Program-made: the position numbers and the translations under genes | Assembly (NCBI GenBank): GCA_964468645.1 | Contig: CAYXUU010000023.1 | Coordinates: 1 to 64,000 of the forward strand | DNA from: JAIOZK01 sp964468645 | Lineage (GTDB): Bacteria > Bacteroidota > Bacteroidia > Bacteroidales > JAIOZK01 | DNA: 64,000 bases | Direction of reading: 5' to 3' | The notes under the pieces: generated by a model | The model's database searches: none | Told to the model about the DNA's origin: nothing | What the model saw: the letters and a program-made list of their open reading frames with translations, nothing else | In this document: positions 15,572-25,154 of the stretch, in pieces | How positions within the stretch are numbered: position 1 is the stretch's first letter | Layout: each line of letters begins with the position of its first letter

Positions 15572-16840
15572 TTAGATTTCTGCATGTTTATATTTTCTGC
15601 ATCCTTTGTTTGTCATCGAACGAAGAATGTTGTCCGGCGCATCCTTCAGAACATTACCATAATGTTGCCTGCAAAAAGGGCATGCATGGGCATTGCCTTC
15701 TGTGTCGATGTAAATATAGCGGTTTCCGTTTCCAAAACAACCTACCCTTCTCTGGTGATAACCATGGTACGAAACGGCAGGCATATCCCTGAATAAAGGA
15801 TCAAAATTCATTCTCAGGTAGAAATCCTCCAGTATCTGTTCCTGTTCAATACTGATCGAAATGTCTTTTACGGCATATCTGCCAACAGCCCTGGGTTCAA
15901 TCATCAGTATAAAAGCAACTCCCAGTCTTTTGGCCATCAATGCATACCGGTCCAGATTGTGAGCGCTGATAAATTCTTTTGTCGGGCAAAGGGAGAGAAT
16001 CACAAGCAAATTGGCCTGATGTGAATTCTTAATGGCCTGCATCACCCTATAAAATGAATCTTTTGATCCCCTGAAATGATTGTGTTTGACAGGATCGAAA
16101 TGATCAAGGCTAATCGCTATACCAAGGAGGCCGGATTTTTTCAATTCTTTTGCCCTTTCATAGGTTAAGTTGTAACCAGAGGTAACCAGCCAGAAATCTG
16201 TTCCCGCCCGGCTGGATTCTAAGAGTTCAACTAGCTCACTGTATCTTGAAAGTGGTTCCCCTCCGCTAAGTTGTATCTGGGCAATATTGCAATGGTCCTG
16301 GAATTTGCTGATGATGGCCTTCAGATCATCCAGTGAAAGACTTTCCCTTTCGTTTAAAACATCCCACTCATAGCAATGCCTGCACTGCAGAGGGCATTTC
16401 TTGGTAATCGCCAGGATCATTGAATTCAGAGCGACCGGACTTTTCTTAAAAGGAGCAATCCTGTTCATTTCATTTTCATTATACCTGACAAAAGCTGGTG
16501 AAGGCCAACCCGGGGCATGCATATCCCAATAATATCTTCCATCAACCTTAAAGAGTTTTTTAATTTTAAACTTCCCCATGTATTGTTGCCTTAGAAACTC
16601 AAGCCTTTTCATAACATGCATCACCTTTGCTGGACGCAGATAATAGCTGAAGGCAATAGCAACGATGTGAAGTTTAATAATACTTCCGATTAGATATTTA
16701 TGGATTCCGGTCACCAGGGGAGGTGCAAGCCAGGGAATTGAATGATCATGATGCGCATAACCGCTTTCCGTTGAATCAATACCAACCATGCAATAATTTG
16801 TGTCATGCACTTGTATTTCCGATGATGTTCCCGTTTTCAT
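15572..16840 (-). CDS. Radical SAM enzyme with SPASM-like C-terminus
   Basis: The 422-aa product has the radical SAM cluster motif CPLQCRHC (Cys149, 153, 156) and the SAM-binding LSGGEP (192-197). A C-terminal set of cysteines (368, 387, 390, 414) around IYIDTEGNAHACPFC probably binds an auxiliary [4Fe-4S] cluster. The 130-residue N-terminal extension has a weakly hydrophobic stretch (residues 42-66). Its ATG overlaps the stop of the upstream lipoprotein gene by 4 bp, so the two are coupled. In the operon it precedes mfnB, suggesting it modifies the furan product, or a peptide or lipid substrate. The reaction is unknown. Confidence 0.85.
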   Translation of the reverse strand: MKTGTSSEIQVHDTNYCMVGIDSTESGYAHHDHSIPWLAPPLVTGIHKYLIGSIIKLHIVAIAFSYYLRPAKVMHVMKRLEFLRQQYMGKFKIKKLFKVDGRYYWDMHAPGWPSPAFVRYNENEMNRIAPFKKSPVALNSMILAITKKCPLQCRHCYEWDVLNERESLSLDDLKAIISKFQDHCNIAQIQLSGGEPLSRYSELVELLESSRAGTDFWLVTSGYNLTYERAKELKKSGLLGIAISLDHFDPVKHNHFRGSKDSFYRVMQAIKNSHQANLLVILSLCPTKEFISAHNLDRYALMAKRLGVAFILMIEPRAVGRYAVKDISISIEQEQILEDFYLRMNFDPLFRDMPAVSYHGYHQRRVGCFGNGNRYIYIDTEGNAHACPFCRQHYGNVLKDAPDNILRSMTNKGCRKYKHAEI

Positions 16841-18546
16841 TTTTGCACAATTTCTGTTAAATCCATTTCTTCATTCTGTTCACGAATCTGCTGATAGAAT
16901 TTCCAGGAGTATTTTGAAAAAGAATGAGATCCTATAAAGGAAATCAATTTGAACCAATTGGGCCGGTTGGTGTAATCTGCGATCCTTTCATAGTACCCTT
17001 TGGTATGAAGGATTATAGTTTCTGTAAATTGAATATTAGCTGCAGTAACAGGGGAGTAAGTTATATCAGCCCTGTTCCCGACTTCAGGTTGAACAAGGTA
17101 AAGATTGTCATCATAACGAATAAGGCTGGTAACATCCTGTCCATTCTCATCAAGGGCTGCCCTGGGTTTCAGAACTGTTGCCTGAACATTGCAATCCTTT
17201 GAAAAATCCATAGCTGCCTGATCCAGTTCCCAGAACATGTACCCGGTTTCCAGTTTAATCCTGACTTCATCCACCTGATGATCTGTCAGATCGATGGGCA
17301 TGATCATGTCCCTGGTGGCAAAAGGGCCGACACTGTGGAAATAATCGACGAATTCCCAACCTCTATCTGTTTCGAGGTAAACTGACAGAGGGACATCCTG
17401 TTTCAGAATGCCTTCAACATGCTCCTTATACGGCACACTTTTCTGCTTTTCGTACCATTTCTTATAATAGGTACCCATAAGTTTCGTAAACTCTCCATAT
17501 GCATAATCGGCCCAGGATGAATTCTTGGCATTAACGATCAGTTTTCCAGTTGCCGGATATCCCTGTTTATTGAAGGTCAGGATAAGGCTGTTTACTGTCG
17601 TTTTGTTAGTATATTCATTAAAACGAAAATAATCATTGTCCTTTTCGGAAACAGACACAGTGAAATTATGATCATTTAAGGCAATGGCTGATACCGGAGG
17701 CTGGGGTGAAGTAAATGTAAAGATCCGGCCATATTTATCAATAAGAGCCCTGGTATTTGACGGATGGGTTAATTTTACCAGTTCACACAAATTGGTATTC
17801 TGTACCTCTTCAAGTTCATTGGATATCCTTAACACGTACTGGCCGTCAACAGCCTGAAGGCCGGGCAATGGCATATAATCATGCCTTTCCGTAGCCGGAT
17901 TGGCAGCGCCGCCATATATCTCACCGACAAATTCAAAATTATCACCATTATCGATATGAATGAACGGACAAGAGGAAGTTGCCGCTATTATTGCAAGAAC
18001 TCCAACCGCTGTCCCAACAATCACACCAGTAGTACGTAACTTGTTTCCCTTTACTGCTTTTTTATCGTATTCATATATTTTTGTTTTATATATTGAGTTG
18101 ATAGGTATGTTTGCTGTGGTTGCGTCATAAGCAATGGTATCAGAAGTGAATAAGTGGATCTCATCGATTACCCGGGGCTCGTTTCTTTTATATCTATTCT
18201 TTCTGTCTTTTTTTGGTTTTAAGTATTTTATGTGATAATCAAGCCAGGGGTCCAGCGTGACATATATTGTATCATTTTTAAAATTCAACTCTGTAATATG
18301 CCATGCCCATGAACCTTCACTATCCTGATACCTTAGTATGATATAGTGACTGGATTGCACATCATTGAGCTTTTCAGCCTGCCAGGATTTTAATTCTGGT
18401 TGTTGGGCTATTTTAAAGAAGGGAGCGCATCCCATAATGCAATTGAGAAATGCAAACAGGATGACCATAGAGAGTGTTTTCAATAAACTTTCTCTTTTTA
18501 TTTTATCAATCCCTGTAAGGAACCTAAAAGTGTTTTGTGTTTTCAT
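16837..18546 (-). CDS. Predicted lipoprotein, 569 aa, first gene of the mfnB/prenyl operon
   Basis: A long N-terminus ends in a hydrophobic segment and a lipobox-like site (CIMGC, Cys40). A second hydrophobic Gly/Ala segment (GVIVGTAVGVLAIIAATS) follows near residue 185. Next to it is SSCPFIHIDNGDNFEFVGEIYGG and ERHDYMPLPGL, which looks like a conserved beta-rich extracellular module ending in NELEEVQNTNL. The rest is beta-rich with no catalytic motif seen. It is translationally coupled to the radical SAM gene. An envelope protein heading a biosynthetic operon suggests that the product is delivered to, or works at, the membrane surface. Family name unknown. Confidence 0.65.
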   Translation of the reverse strand: MKTQNTFRFLTGIDKIKRESLLKTLSMVILFAFLNCIMGCAPFFKIAQQPELKSWQAEKLNDVQSSHYIILRYQDSEGSWAWHITELNFKNDTIYVTLDPWLDYHIKYLKPKKDRKNRYKRNEPRVIDEIHLFTSDTIAYDATTANIPINSIYKTKIYEYDKKAVKGNKLRTTGVIVGTAVGVLAIIAATSSCPFIHIDNGDNFEFVGEIYGGAANPATERHDYMPLPGLQAVDGQYVLRISNELEEVQNTNLCELVKLTHPSNTRALIDKYGRIFTFTSPQPPVSAIALNDHNFTVSVSEKDNDYFRFNEYTNKTTVNSLILTFNKQGYPATGKLIVNAKNSSWADYAYGEFTKLMGTYYKKWYEKQKSVPYKEHVEGILKQDVPLSVYLETDRGWEFVDYFHSVGPFATRDMIMPIDLTDHQVDEVRIKLETGYMFWELDQAAMDFSKDCNVQATVLKPRAALDENGQDVTSLIRYDDNLYLVQPEVGNRADITYSPVTAANIQFTETIILHTKGYYERIADYTNRPNWFKLISFIGSHSFSKYSWKFYQQIREQNEEMDLTEIVQK

Positions 18547-18839
18547 CGAAATAATTATTTAGGGTTACAACTGATAAAAATATGGGAGGGATGGGTAAAA
18601 ATAAAATTGATCCCAGCAATCAGAAATGAGCTTTTAGTAATAAATGCTAAATATTTGATTGGGGCAACAGATATTATTGATTTTTACAAATCTTTATGGG
18701 TAAAAGGCCTGAATTTGCAAAAAATGAGAAAAAAGGATCTGGGATTATTGATTTTTGAGGAAGATAATTCAAGGCGAAAGGATAAAACATAAAGGGTAAA
18801 ATGAAGGTTTGAAGTTAAGTAAAAAGGTATAAAAAAGCA

Positions 18840-18867
18840 TACTTTGTACTTTGTACTTTGTACTTTT
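18840..18867. repeat. Four tandem copies of a 7-bp repeat (TACTTTG)
   Basis: TACTTTG occurs three times in direct succession, followed by TACTTTT, just 11 bp beyond the stop codon of the secreted beta-propeller gene. The whole 331-bp gap 18547-18878 otherwise shows no gene. It must contain the promoter of the operon that begins at 18546, but no clear TAnnTTTG box was found on the minus strand. Confidence 0.7.
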
Positions 18868-18878
18868 GCCTTGTATTA

Positions 18879-21428
18879 TCATTTACCGGTTACCTGTAAT
18901 TTCAGGGTTTTATTCTGGCCTCCGGCAATCAACCGGCACAAAAAGAATTCGTTATTTGTACTTTGGAAGTCATCAATTTTCCAGATAATCCCATGTTTAC
19001 CGGCAGGAAACTCACTATTGGTTACCTCATCTACCAATCTGCCGGATATATCAAATACTGAAATATTCACATGTGTTCTTCCGGTTAACTTAAATTGTAA
19101 ACTGGTCTCATTGGTAAATGGGTTTGGATAATTTATAAATTCTAAATCATTAACAGTAAGTGATATATTGTCATCTATTTTACTTATAACTTCAAGTGGT
19201 ATTTCCCATACGCCATTGCCATGGGTGGCCACCCTGAGTTTCTGGTTTGAAACTGATATTTTAAGATCCATGGCAAAAACACCATCCCCAAAACCATCTA
19301 TAAATTCAGTCCAGGATTCGCCATTGTCATAACTAATATAAACACCAAATTCATTTCCAAAATAAATTATCTGAGGATATGTTGGATCATTAATTACACA
19401 CCATCCGGGTATGTCGGGCAATGTTGATCCGATATCATTCCAGGTATCACCGCTATTCTCCGACATAAATAAATGGGAAGAACCAAAACCTCCAAGGGTA
19501 ACAAATACCCTGTCATGGTTATTAACATCTACATGAATATCGGTGATCATCAGGTCGGGCAGATCACCTGTTATATCTTCCCAGAGATCACCGCCATCGG
19601 TGGTCCTGAATATCTGGGCCCTGGAGTTCCAGGCCATGGTTGCAGCATAAACCACTTCCGTGCTGGTCGATGACATGGCCATATTCAGGACAGGATTATC
19701 ATTGAACTGGGATGACGCATTTGTCGGTGTCCAGTTGCTTCCATTGTTATTGGAACGGAATATGATGCTGCGGCCTGCATACATGGTCTGATTGTCAACC
19801 GGGCTGAGGAGGAAGGGCGCTATGAAGTTGGTGTTTGTCCCCTGTGTAGGGGAAACATTGGTGTAATTAAGGCCATTGTTATATGACCTGTAAATATTCA
19901 GATATTGTGAGGAGTGAAATACGTTGTCATTATTTTCCTGGTTAAGGGCTGTCCAGGATCCATCGCCACCAGCGACGCGCTTCCAGTAATACCCCCCCTG
20001 ATACATACATGAGAAATTATCCTGCAATCCACCCGTGGCATTAAGGGAATCGGTATCGGAACATGAAAATCCAGGATAGAACTGGCTGGTCTGGTAACCC
20101 CAGTTGCAGCTAAAGAATGTTTCACCGCCATCATCTGTGCGATGTACCCCGCCATCCTGTGCAAAGTATATAATGTTTGAATCTGTTGGATGAAACTCAA
20201 TATCATGATGATCAAGGTGCAACCAGTCGGGATGGAACCAATCCTGTATGATACCATCCTTAATAAACATTGAATTACCACCATTGGAAGACTGGTACAT
20301 GTCAACACCACCACAGAAGAGTTTGTTTTCATTGAAGGGGCTAACACCCACATAATGGGAATACCAGCCCTGATAACTGGAATAGTCTGTTGTATTGATA
20401 ACCTCCCATGTTTCCCCATAATCCTCTGATTTGCAGAGCCAGGTACCATTAGAGCCAGTACTCTGGGATTTGCCAACACTAACGTAAACTATATTTGGCG
20501 ATGATTGTGCAATCATTACCCTGGCTTTACCACCAAAAGTAGCGGGGCCTCCTGTCCCCAGAAATTGTTTCAACCATGTATCACCGCCATTGGTGGTTCT
20601 GTATATCCCATTTCCTGTGCTGTACATACCGCCACATGCAAGGATAACAATATCAGGATCTTCCGGGTTTATGGCTATGTCTGTGGCCATGGGTATTTCA
20701 TTGACGAGTTCCCATGTAACACCAATGTCAACCGATTTATAGGTCCCTTGAGTGGTTGCTGCCCAGACAATATCAGAATTTACCGGATCGAATTTAACCC
20801 GCTGCACACCCTGTTGTTGATTATAGGACCAGTCGATGCTTTTCTCCCATGTCAGGCCATTATCGGTAGATCTGAGTAAGCCAATGCCGCTTAAACCGCG
20901 TGTTGCCCTGAAGCTGATACTGGGGAAATATGTTCCATAACCATAACATTCGCCTGTACCAACAAATATGACATTGGAATCGGCAGGGGAGACCTCAACA
21001 GCTCCGATGGCAAGACCGGGGTATCCCAGTTCAAGCCTTTCCCATACGTTTTCGCCGACACCTCCGGTATAACTGCGCCATAGTCCACCACTGGCTGAAG
21101 CGGCATAAATGGTATTAGGATTTTGCTGATTTAGTGATATGTCAAGTGTCCGTCCGCCAATATTTCCGGGCCCGATGGGTTCCCATGGTAGTACATCACG
21201 GGATGAAGATGCCAGATACATTCTTGAATACTCAAATGCCCTGGTATAGCCATCTTCAGGAATATCGGCCATGGGATACGCCCTGATGGCATTCATCATG
21301 GTCAGGGATTTGTAAGATCCGGGCATGTTCTTTCCTGTATTAGATTCAAGGTTATTTTGATTCAGCGTGACCAGTAAGACCAGCATTAGGATTGCCAGTA
21401 TGAAAAATATGATTTTGCTTTTTTTCAT
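18879..21428 (-). CDS. Secreted beta-propeller (BNR/sortilin-like) protein with type IX sorting tail
   Basis: The 849-aa product starts with a hydrophobic signal (KKSKIIFFILAILMLVLLV). The body carries many Asp-box/BNR-like repeats (RSTDNGLTWE, TTDGGDLWE, SENSGDTWND, SYDNGESWTE), as in VPS10/sortilin or sialidase propellers. The last 80 residues form a type IX secretion C-terminal domain (NYPNPFTNETSL, then VFDISGRLV and LKLQVTGK). It is predicted to cross the outer membrane by the Por system and be anchored or released. No catalytic residues are evident, so ligand binding or a structural role is likely. Confidence 0.85.
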   Translation of the reverse strand: MKKSKIIFFILAILMLVLLVTLNQNNLESNTGKNMPGSYKSLTMMNAIRAYPMADIPEDGYTRAFEYSRMYLASSSRDVLPWEPIGPGNIGGRTLDISLNQQNPNTIYAASASGGLWRSYTGGVGENVWERLELGYPGLAIGAVEVSPADSNVIFVGTGECYGYGTYFPSISFRATRGLSGIGLLRSTDNGLTWEKSIDWSYNQQQGVQRVKFDPVNSDIVWAATTQGTYKSVDIGVTWELVNEIPMATDIAINPEDPDIVILACGGMYSTGNGIYRTTNGGDTWLKQFLGTGGPATFGGKARVMIAQSSPNIVYVSVGKSQSTGSNGTWLCKSEDYGETWEVINTTDYSSYQGWYSHYVGVSPFNENKLFCGGVDMYQSSNGGNSMFIKDGIIQDWFHPDWLHLDHHDIEFHPTDSNIIYFAQDGGVHRTDDGGETFFSCNWGYQTSQFYPGFSCSDTDSLNATGGLQDNFSCMYQGGYYWKRVAGGDGSWTALNQENNDNVFHSSQYLNIYRSYNNGLNYTNVSPTQGTNTNFIAPFLLSPVDNQTMYAGRSIIFRSNNNGSNWTPTNASSQFNDNPVLNMAMSSTSTEVVYAATMAWNSRAQIFRTTDGGDLWEDITGDLPDLMITDIHVDVNNHDRVFVTLGGFGSSHLFMSENSGDTWNDIGSTLPDIPGWCVINDPTYPQIIYFGNEFGVYISYDNGESWTEFIDGFGDGVFAMDLKISVSNQKLRVATHGNGVWEIPLEVISKIDDNISLTVNDLEFINYPNPFTNETSLQFKLTGRTHVNISVFDISGRLVDEVTNSEFPAGKHGIIWKIDDFQSTNNEFFLCRLIAGGQNKTLKLQVTGK

Positions 21429-21697
21429 AACGAATGTTTATAGATTAACTACTCAACAAAAATATTAAAATCTTCTGGCATACAGGCGATTGATCTTTCA
21501 ACAACAAGTTTGAATGTGCAAATGATGGGATATTGTGAACCAATGGAGGAATAGGAATCAGGAAGTTAGAAGCCGGAAACCGGAAGTCAGAAATTGAAAG
21601 TTAGAAAAAATCCTTCCAGATCCACCGGGTAGTGGACTGGAGGAATTACGATTGATTCTGTGTTCACAGTAAAAGTAAGAATTACATTAAATTAATA
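21429..21697. other. Intergenic region with GGAAGTTAGAA-type repeats and a hairpin
   Basis: Between two divergent genes, 21554-21610 consists of imperfect copies of GGAAGT(T/C)AGAA. A bulged hairpin lies at 21611-21644 (CCAG-A-TCCAC paired with GTGGA-CTGG). It has no U-tract, so it is not a normal terminator. No gene was found in this stretch. Confidence 0.4.
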
Positions 21698-21728
21698 TTG
21701 ACATATGTGGTTGAATTTCTTATCTTTG
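21698..21728 (+). promoter_or_regulatory. Bacteroidota-type promoter of the third Gly-rich paralogue
   Basis: TTGAC at 21698-21702 is followed after 18 nt by TATCTTTG at 21721-21728, an exact TAnnTTTG match. The start codon at 21761 lies 32 nt further on. This placement also argues against the in-frame upstream ATG at 21698. Confidence 0.65.
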
Positions 21729-21760
21729 AGAACAGGGAATTTAACCAAACCTTGGTCACC

Positions 21761-22267
21761 ATGAAAACAAGAGTTCTTCTCTCAACACTTATATTAGTTT
21801 TAACTGTGAATTTGTATTCACAGGAAGATCCCAGCAAATATAAATTCTATAAAACCTATATTTTTCTTAAGGATTCATCCCCGAAGCTTTATGGAACATT
21901 GTATTCAGTAAATGAATCTTCGGTTTATCTTTCAAACTCATTATCTAAAGGGGATTATTGGTTCGGTAATTATAATACCTCGCAAATCTTAATAACGGAT
22001 ATAGACAAAATTAAAATACGAAGATTAGGGAGTATTGGAAAGGGAGTTTTATTTGGGGTGTTAGCAGGATTCACTGCTGGATATATCATGGGGCGCACTA
22101 TGTATGACGAAAATTCAGGCGGGCTACTGGGAATGTTACTCACAATTCCAGGAGCGGCTATCGGTGGTTTCATTGGATCTATCACAATTCAGATTCCAAT
22201 AAATGGAGATATACCCACTTACCAAAAGAATATGGAAAAGTTAAAAAAATATTCCATAAATAAATGA
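21761..22267 (+). CDS. Secreted protein with Gly-rich membrane segments, paralogue 3
   Basis: The 168-aa product starts with MKTRVLLSTLILVLTVNLYSQ, a signal peptide that aligns with the paralogue at 3521. It shares LYSVNESSVYLSN, IKIRR, two Gly-rich hydrophobic stretches, IQIPIN and a final LKKYSINK. The frame is open up to an ATG at 21698, but that one lies in the promoter, so ATG 21761 is chosen. The tandem pair 17 kb away shows that the family has multiplied in this genome. Function is unknown, with a likely envelope location. Confidence 0.7.
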   Translation: MKTRVLLSTLILVLTVNLYSQEDPSKYKFYKTYIFLKDSSPKLYGTLYSVNESSVYLSNSLSKGDYWFGNYNTSQILITDIDKIKIRRLGSIGKGVLFGVLAGFTAGYIMGRTMYDENSGGLLGMLLTIPGAAIGGFIGSITIQIPINGDIPTYQKNMEKLKKYSINK

Positions 22268-22443
22268 GGAGAAGTTGAGAAAACGGAAGCTGAGGAAAAT
22301 TGACGATAGACGAGTGAATAATACAATGACCAATACTCAACGCATAAGTTTCCACATTTCGGGGGATATAGGGGGGAACAACTAATGACCTTTAACCATC
22401 AGATAATCGAATGTCAACAATCAATAATTTACAATCCAGAATC

Positions 22444-24849
22444 CTACTCATATTTTATCGAATCAACAGGATTTTTTCCTGCAGCATTAAGCGCAATAGT
22501 AATTACTGTAAGCAGGGAAATGAAAACTGATATCAGGATGGAAAGGACAAATATCCCCCAGCTGATATGAACCCGGTATGAGAAGTTATCAAGCCAGAGA
22601 TCCATAATATACCAGGCGGCCGGAACAGCCAGAATTGCAGCAATGATAACCGGTTTAATGAAGCTGATTGTTAGCAGCGTGAAGGCTCCAAACCTGCTTG
22701 CACCCAGCACTTTTCTTATTCCGATTTCACGTAACCTGAGCTGTGCAATATGCAAGGCCAGGCCAAAAAGGCCCAGAACAGCGATAAAGATTGCAAGTAT
22801 CGTGAAATACAGCAAAGCCTTACCATCTTCTTTTTCCTGGCTGTAGAGGTCGTTCAGTTTGGTTTCTACCATGAAATAATCAAATGGATTCTGCGGAAAT
22901 AAGGATTCCCACTTTTGAGCTATTGAGGCGATAACATCGCTTAAACCGGATTCAGGATTAATACGTATGGTCAGGTATCTGAAATTACGGGGCTCTATTT
23001 TGATTATTAATGGTTTAACGGTTTCATGAAGAGAAGCAACATTGAAATCTTTCATAACCCCTATAACCCTGTAGGTTATCAACTCATTATCAGCTGTACC
23101 ATCAGAAGTACTGATGGTTTTACCTATAGGATCATCCCATCCGGCCTCAAGGGCCAGGGTTTCGTTGATCAAAACAGATAGGGAATCAACACCTTTGGTA
23201 GGCGAGAAATTACGGCCCAGTTTAATTTCAGCTTTAAGGACATCCAGGTAATTATAACTCGCATCGGTAAACAATATCATCCATGAATTATCTTCTGTAT
23301 AGCCCTCAAGAATAAAGGCACGACGACGTTCAAATCGTCCCGGGTAGGAGGATGCAAGGGCAACATCTTCAATTTCGGGTAAAGATCTGATCTCCCGGCT
23401 CAACATTTTGTATCTTTCGTAGATGCTTCGTTCTCTCATGGTTATCACCATAAGTTCTTCTGGTTTAAAGCCAATATCCTTATGGCTGATAAATCCTAAT
23501 TGTTTATATACCAGCATGGTTCCACAAACCAGGACAATAGTGATCAGGAATTGAATAGCAACCATCAGGTTCCTGAAAAACGGGCTTTTATGACCCCGGA
23601 GTTGTTCCCCCTTTATGAACTTAAGGGGATTGAAAGAGGAGATGATAACCGCAGGGAATATCCCTGAAAGAGCGCTGAGTAAAAGGACAAATCCGAATAC
23701 CGTAATAATGATGAGGCTTTTTGTTTTAAGATCAGTGTCATGCCCCATCAGGTCATGCAGGACAGGGGAGAGGAGTTCAAGAAAAAACAGTGATAATAAC
23801 AAACTGATAACCACAACGACCAGGGTTTCAGTCAGGAACTGAAATATCAGGTTTTTCCTTGCGGCCCCATGTATTTTCATAATACCTACCTCCAGAACCC
23901 TTGAATATGCCATGGCAGTGGAAAGATTTATGAAATTAATTAGTCCGAGTATGATAATGAGAAAAGCGATTACGCTGAAAATGTAAACTTTTTGAATATC
24001 GCCATTTGTCTCAAGTTCATGCAGAACGTCCGAATGCAGATGTATTTCGGTTATTGGTTGCATTCTAATCTTAAATCTTTCTGTTCCTGCGTCCTCTTCA
24101 ATATTCATAGTTTTGTTTACCACATCCTGAACATCCTGCTGTACGATCCCATCATCGCTATCGGGTCTGATCCTTATATAACTGGCTGTAACAAAAGCAA
24201 ACGGTGTTTTGAGATATCTTCCAAGCCTTGCATGATTATTTAAGGTTGACAGTGATATCAGCCCGTTAAAGTTCAGGTGTGATTTATTTTGTGAATCTTC
24301 AATAACTGCAGTAACCTTTAATGAATTATCATTATTAAGTTTGATAATTTTTCCTGTTGGATCGATACTTCCAAAATACTTATCAGCTACCGATTTCCTT
24401 AAAACAATACTGTTAGGCTCATTCAGGCATGTGGCAGGATCCCCCGAAATAAAACCGGACTCAAAGATTTGGAAAAAAGTTGAATCAGCATAAAGCAATA
24501 GTTCTTCATAGATATCCTTATCTTCAAAGGTAAGCAGGGCTGTTCCCGGTAGTTTTATAAGCCTGGTAATTGCTTCTATTTCACCGATATCCTGTTGCAT
24601 ATAAAGGGCCATAGGCGCTCCGCATACAGCGGCTTCAAAATGATTGCCGCCCAGGTCACCTGAAAGTACCAGCCGGTAAATATTATCTGCTTGTTTATAA
24701 TGCCTGTCGTAATTCAATTCTTCATATAAATGCAGAAAGATTGAAATTGAGAAAGTTATTCCAATAGAAAGGCCAAGAATATTTATCAACGATTTGATCC
24801 TGTTCTTGTAAATGTTTCTGATGGCAATCCTGAGGTAATGTTTTATCAT
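22444..24849 (-). CDS. MacB/FtsX-type ABC transporter permease, 801 aa
   Basis: The layout is one N-terminal membrane helix (SLINILGLSIGITFSISIFL), a large periplasmic MacB-like domain, three helices with an FtsX domain around residues 285-430, a fourth helix with a second periplasmic domain, and a final three-helix FtsX domain (REIGIRKVLGAS). The C-terminus is NPVDSIKYE. Such double-FtsX permeases of Bacteroidota work with a separate MacB-like ATPase, none of which is in the window. It is divergent from the hydrogenase operon and paralogous to the permease at 29151. The substrate is unknown. Confidence 0.85.
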   Translation of the reverse strand: MIKHYLRIAIRNIYKNRIKSLINILGLSIGITFSISIFLHLYEELNYDRHYKQADNIYRLVLSGDLGGNHFEAAVCGAPMALYMQQDIGEIEAITRLIKLPGTALLTFEDKDIYEELLLYADSTFFQIFESGFISGDPATCLNEPNSIVLRKSVADKYFGSIDPTGKIIKLNNDNSLKVTAVIEDSQNKSHLNFNGLISLSTLNNHARLGRYLKTPFAFVTASYIRIRPDSDDGIVQQDVQDVVNKTMNIEEDAGTERFKIRMQPITEIHLHSDVLHELETNGDIQKVYIFSVIAFLIIILGLINFINLSTAMAYSRVLEVGIMKIHGAARKNLIFQFLTETLVVVVISLLLSLFFLELLSPVLHDLMGHDTDLKTKSLIIITVFGFVLLLSALSGIFPAVIISSFNPLKFIKGEQLRGHKSPFFRNLMVAIQFLITIVLVCGTMLVYKQLGFISHKDIGFKPEELMVITMRERSIYERYKMLSREIRSLPEIEDVALASSYPGRFERRRAFILEGYTEDNSWMILFTDASYNYLDVLKAEIKLGRNFSPTKGVDSLSVLINETLALEAGWDDPIGKTISTSDGTADNELITYRVIGVMKDFNVASLHETVKPLIIKIEPRNFRYLTIRINPESGLSDVIASIAQKWESLFPQNPFDYFMVETKLNDLYSQEKEDGKALLYFTILAIFIAVLGLFGLALHIAQLRLREIGIRKVLGASRFGAFTLLTISFIKPVIIAAILAVPAAWYIMDLWLDNFSYRVHISWGIFVLSILISVFISLLTVITIALNAAGKNPVDSIKYE

Positions 24850-25102
24850 GATGAAATTTGGTTGGTTTTACATTTTCAGTTGAGTAAGGAATCTTTATTA
24901 CGATTACTGTAACTGCACTTCAAATTTGGTAAAATTCTCCAAATAACAATCCTGGGATTCTACCACACGTTGAAAAGAACTAACCATCAGCGTTTCCAAT
25001 TAAATAATTGACTGCCTGTTCTCATGTATTGCCATTAGATAACATGGGCCATTATTTAAAGCTGAAGTAAGATTGGAATCAGAAGAGTGGGGTAATATAC
25101 CA

Positions 25103-25139
25103 TACCTGATAATAAAATTAAACTATTGAATATCAGGTA
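25103..25139. promoter_or_regulatory. Inverted repeat upstream of the hydrogenase operon
   Basis: TACCTGATA (25103-25111) and TATCAGGTA (25131-25139) are perfect 9-bp inverted copies separated by 19 nt. They lie about 140 bp before the hydrogenase start codon. They could be paired half-sites or a stem-loop. Together with the palindrome at 25155 they suggest regulated expression. The rest of the 427-bp gap 24850-25276 shows no gene. Confidence 0.45.
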
Positions 25140-25154
25140 ATAATTATTGAAAAC

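Noticed and set aside
11063..18546. A methanofuran biosynthesis operon
   Set aside because: Only the MfnB-like gene fits clearly. Tyrosine decarboxylase, aminotransferase, tyramine-glutamate ligase and tetrahydromethanopterin genes are absent, and prenyl synthases are not part of that pathway.
18535..18792. An 85-aa reading frame on the + strand
   Set aside because: It overlaps the start of the lipoprotein gene on the other strand, has no domain, and has no promoter or codon support.
18840..18867. A CRISPR or phase-variation repeat
   Set aside because: Four 7-bp copies lie outside any coding region and no invertase or cas gene is near. They are treated as simple tandem repeats.
21611..21644. 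Intrinsic terminator
   Set aside because: The hairpin has a bulge and is not followed by a T run on either strand.
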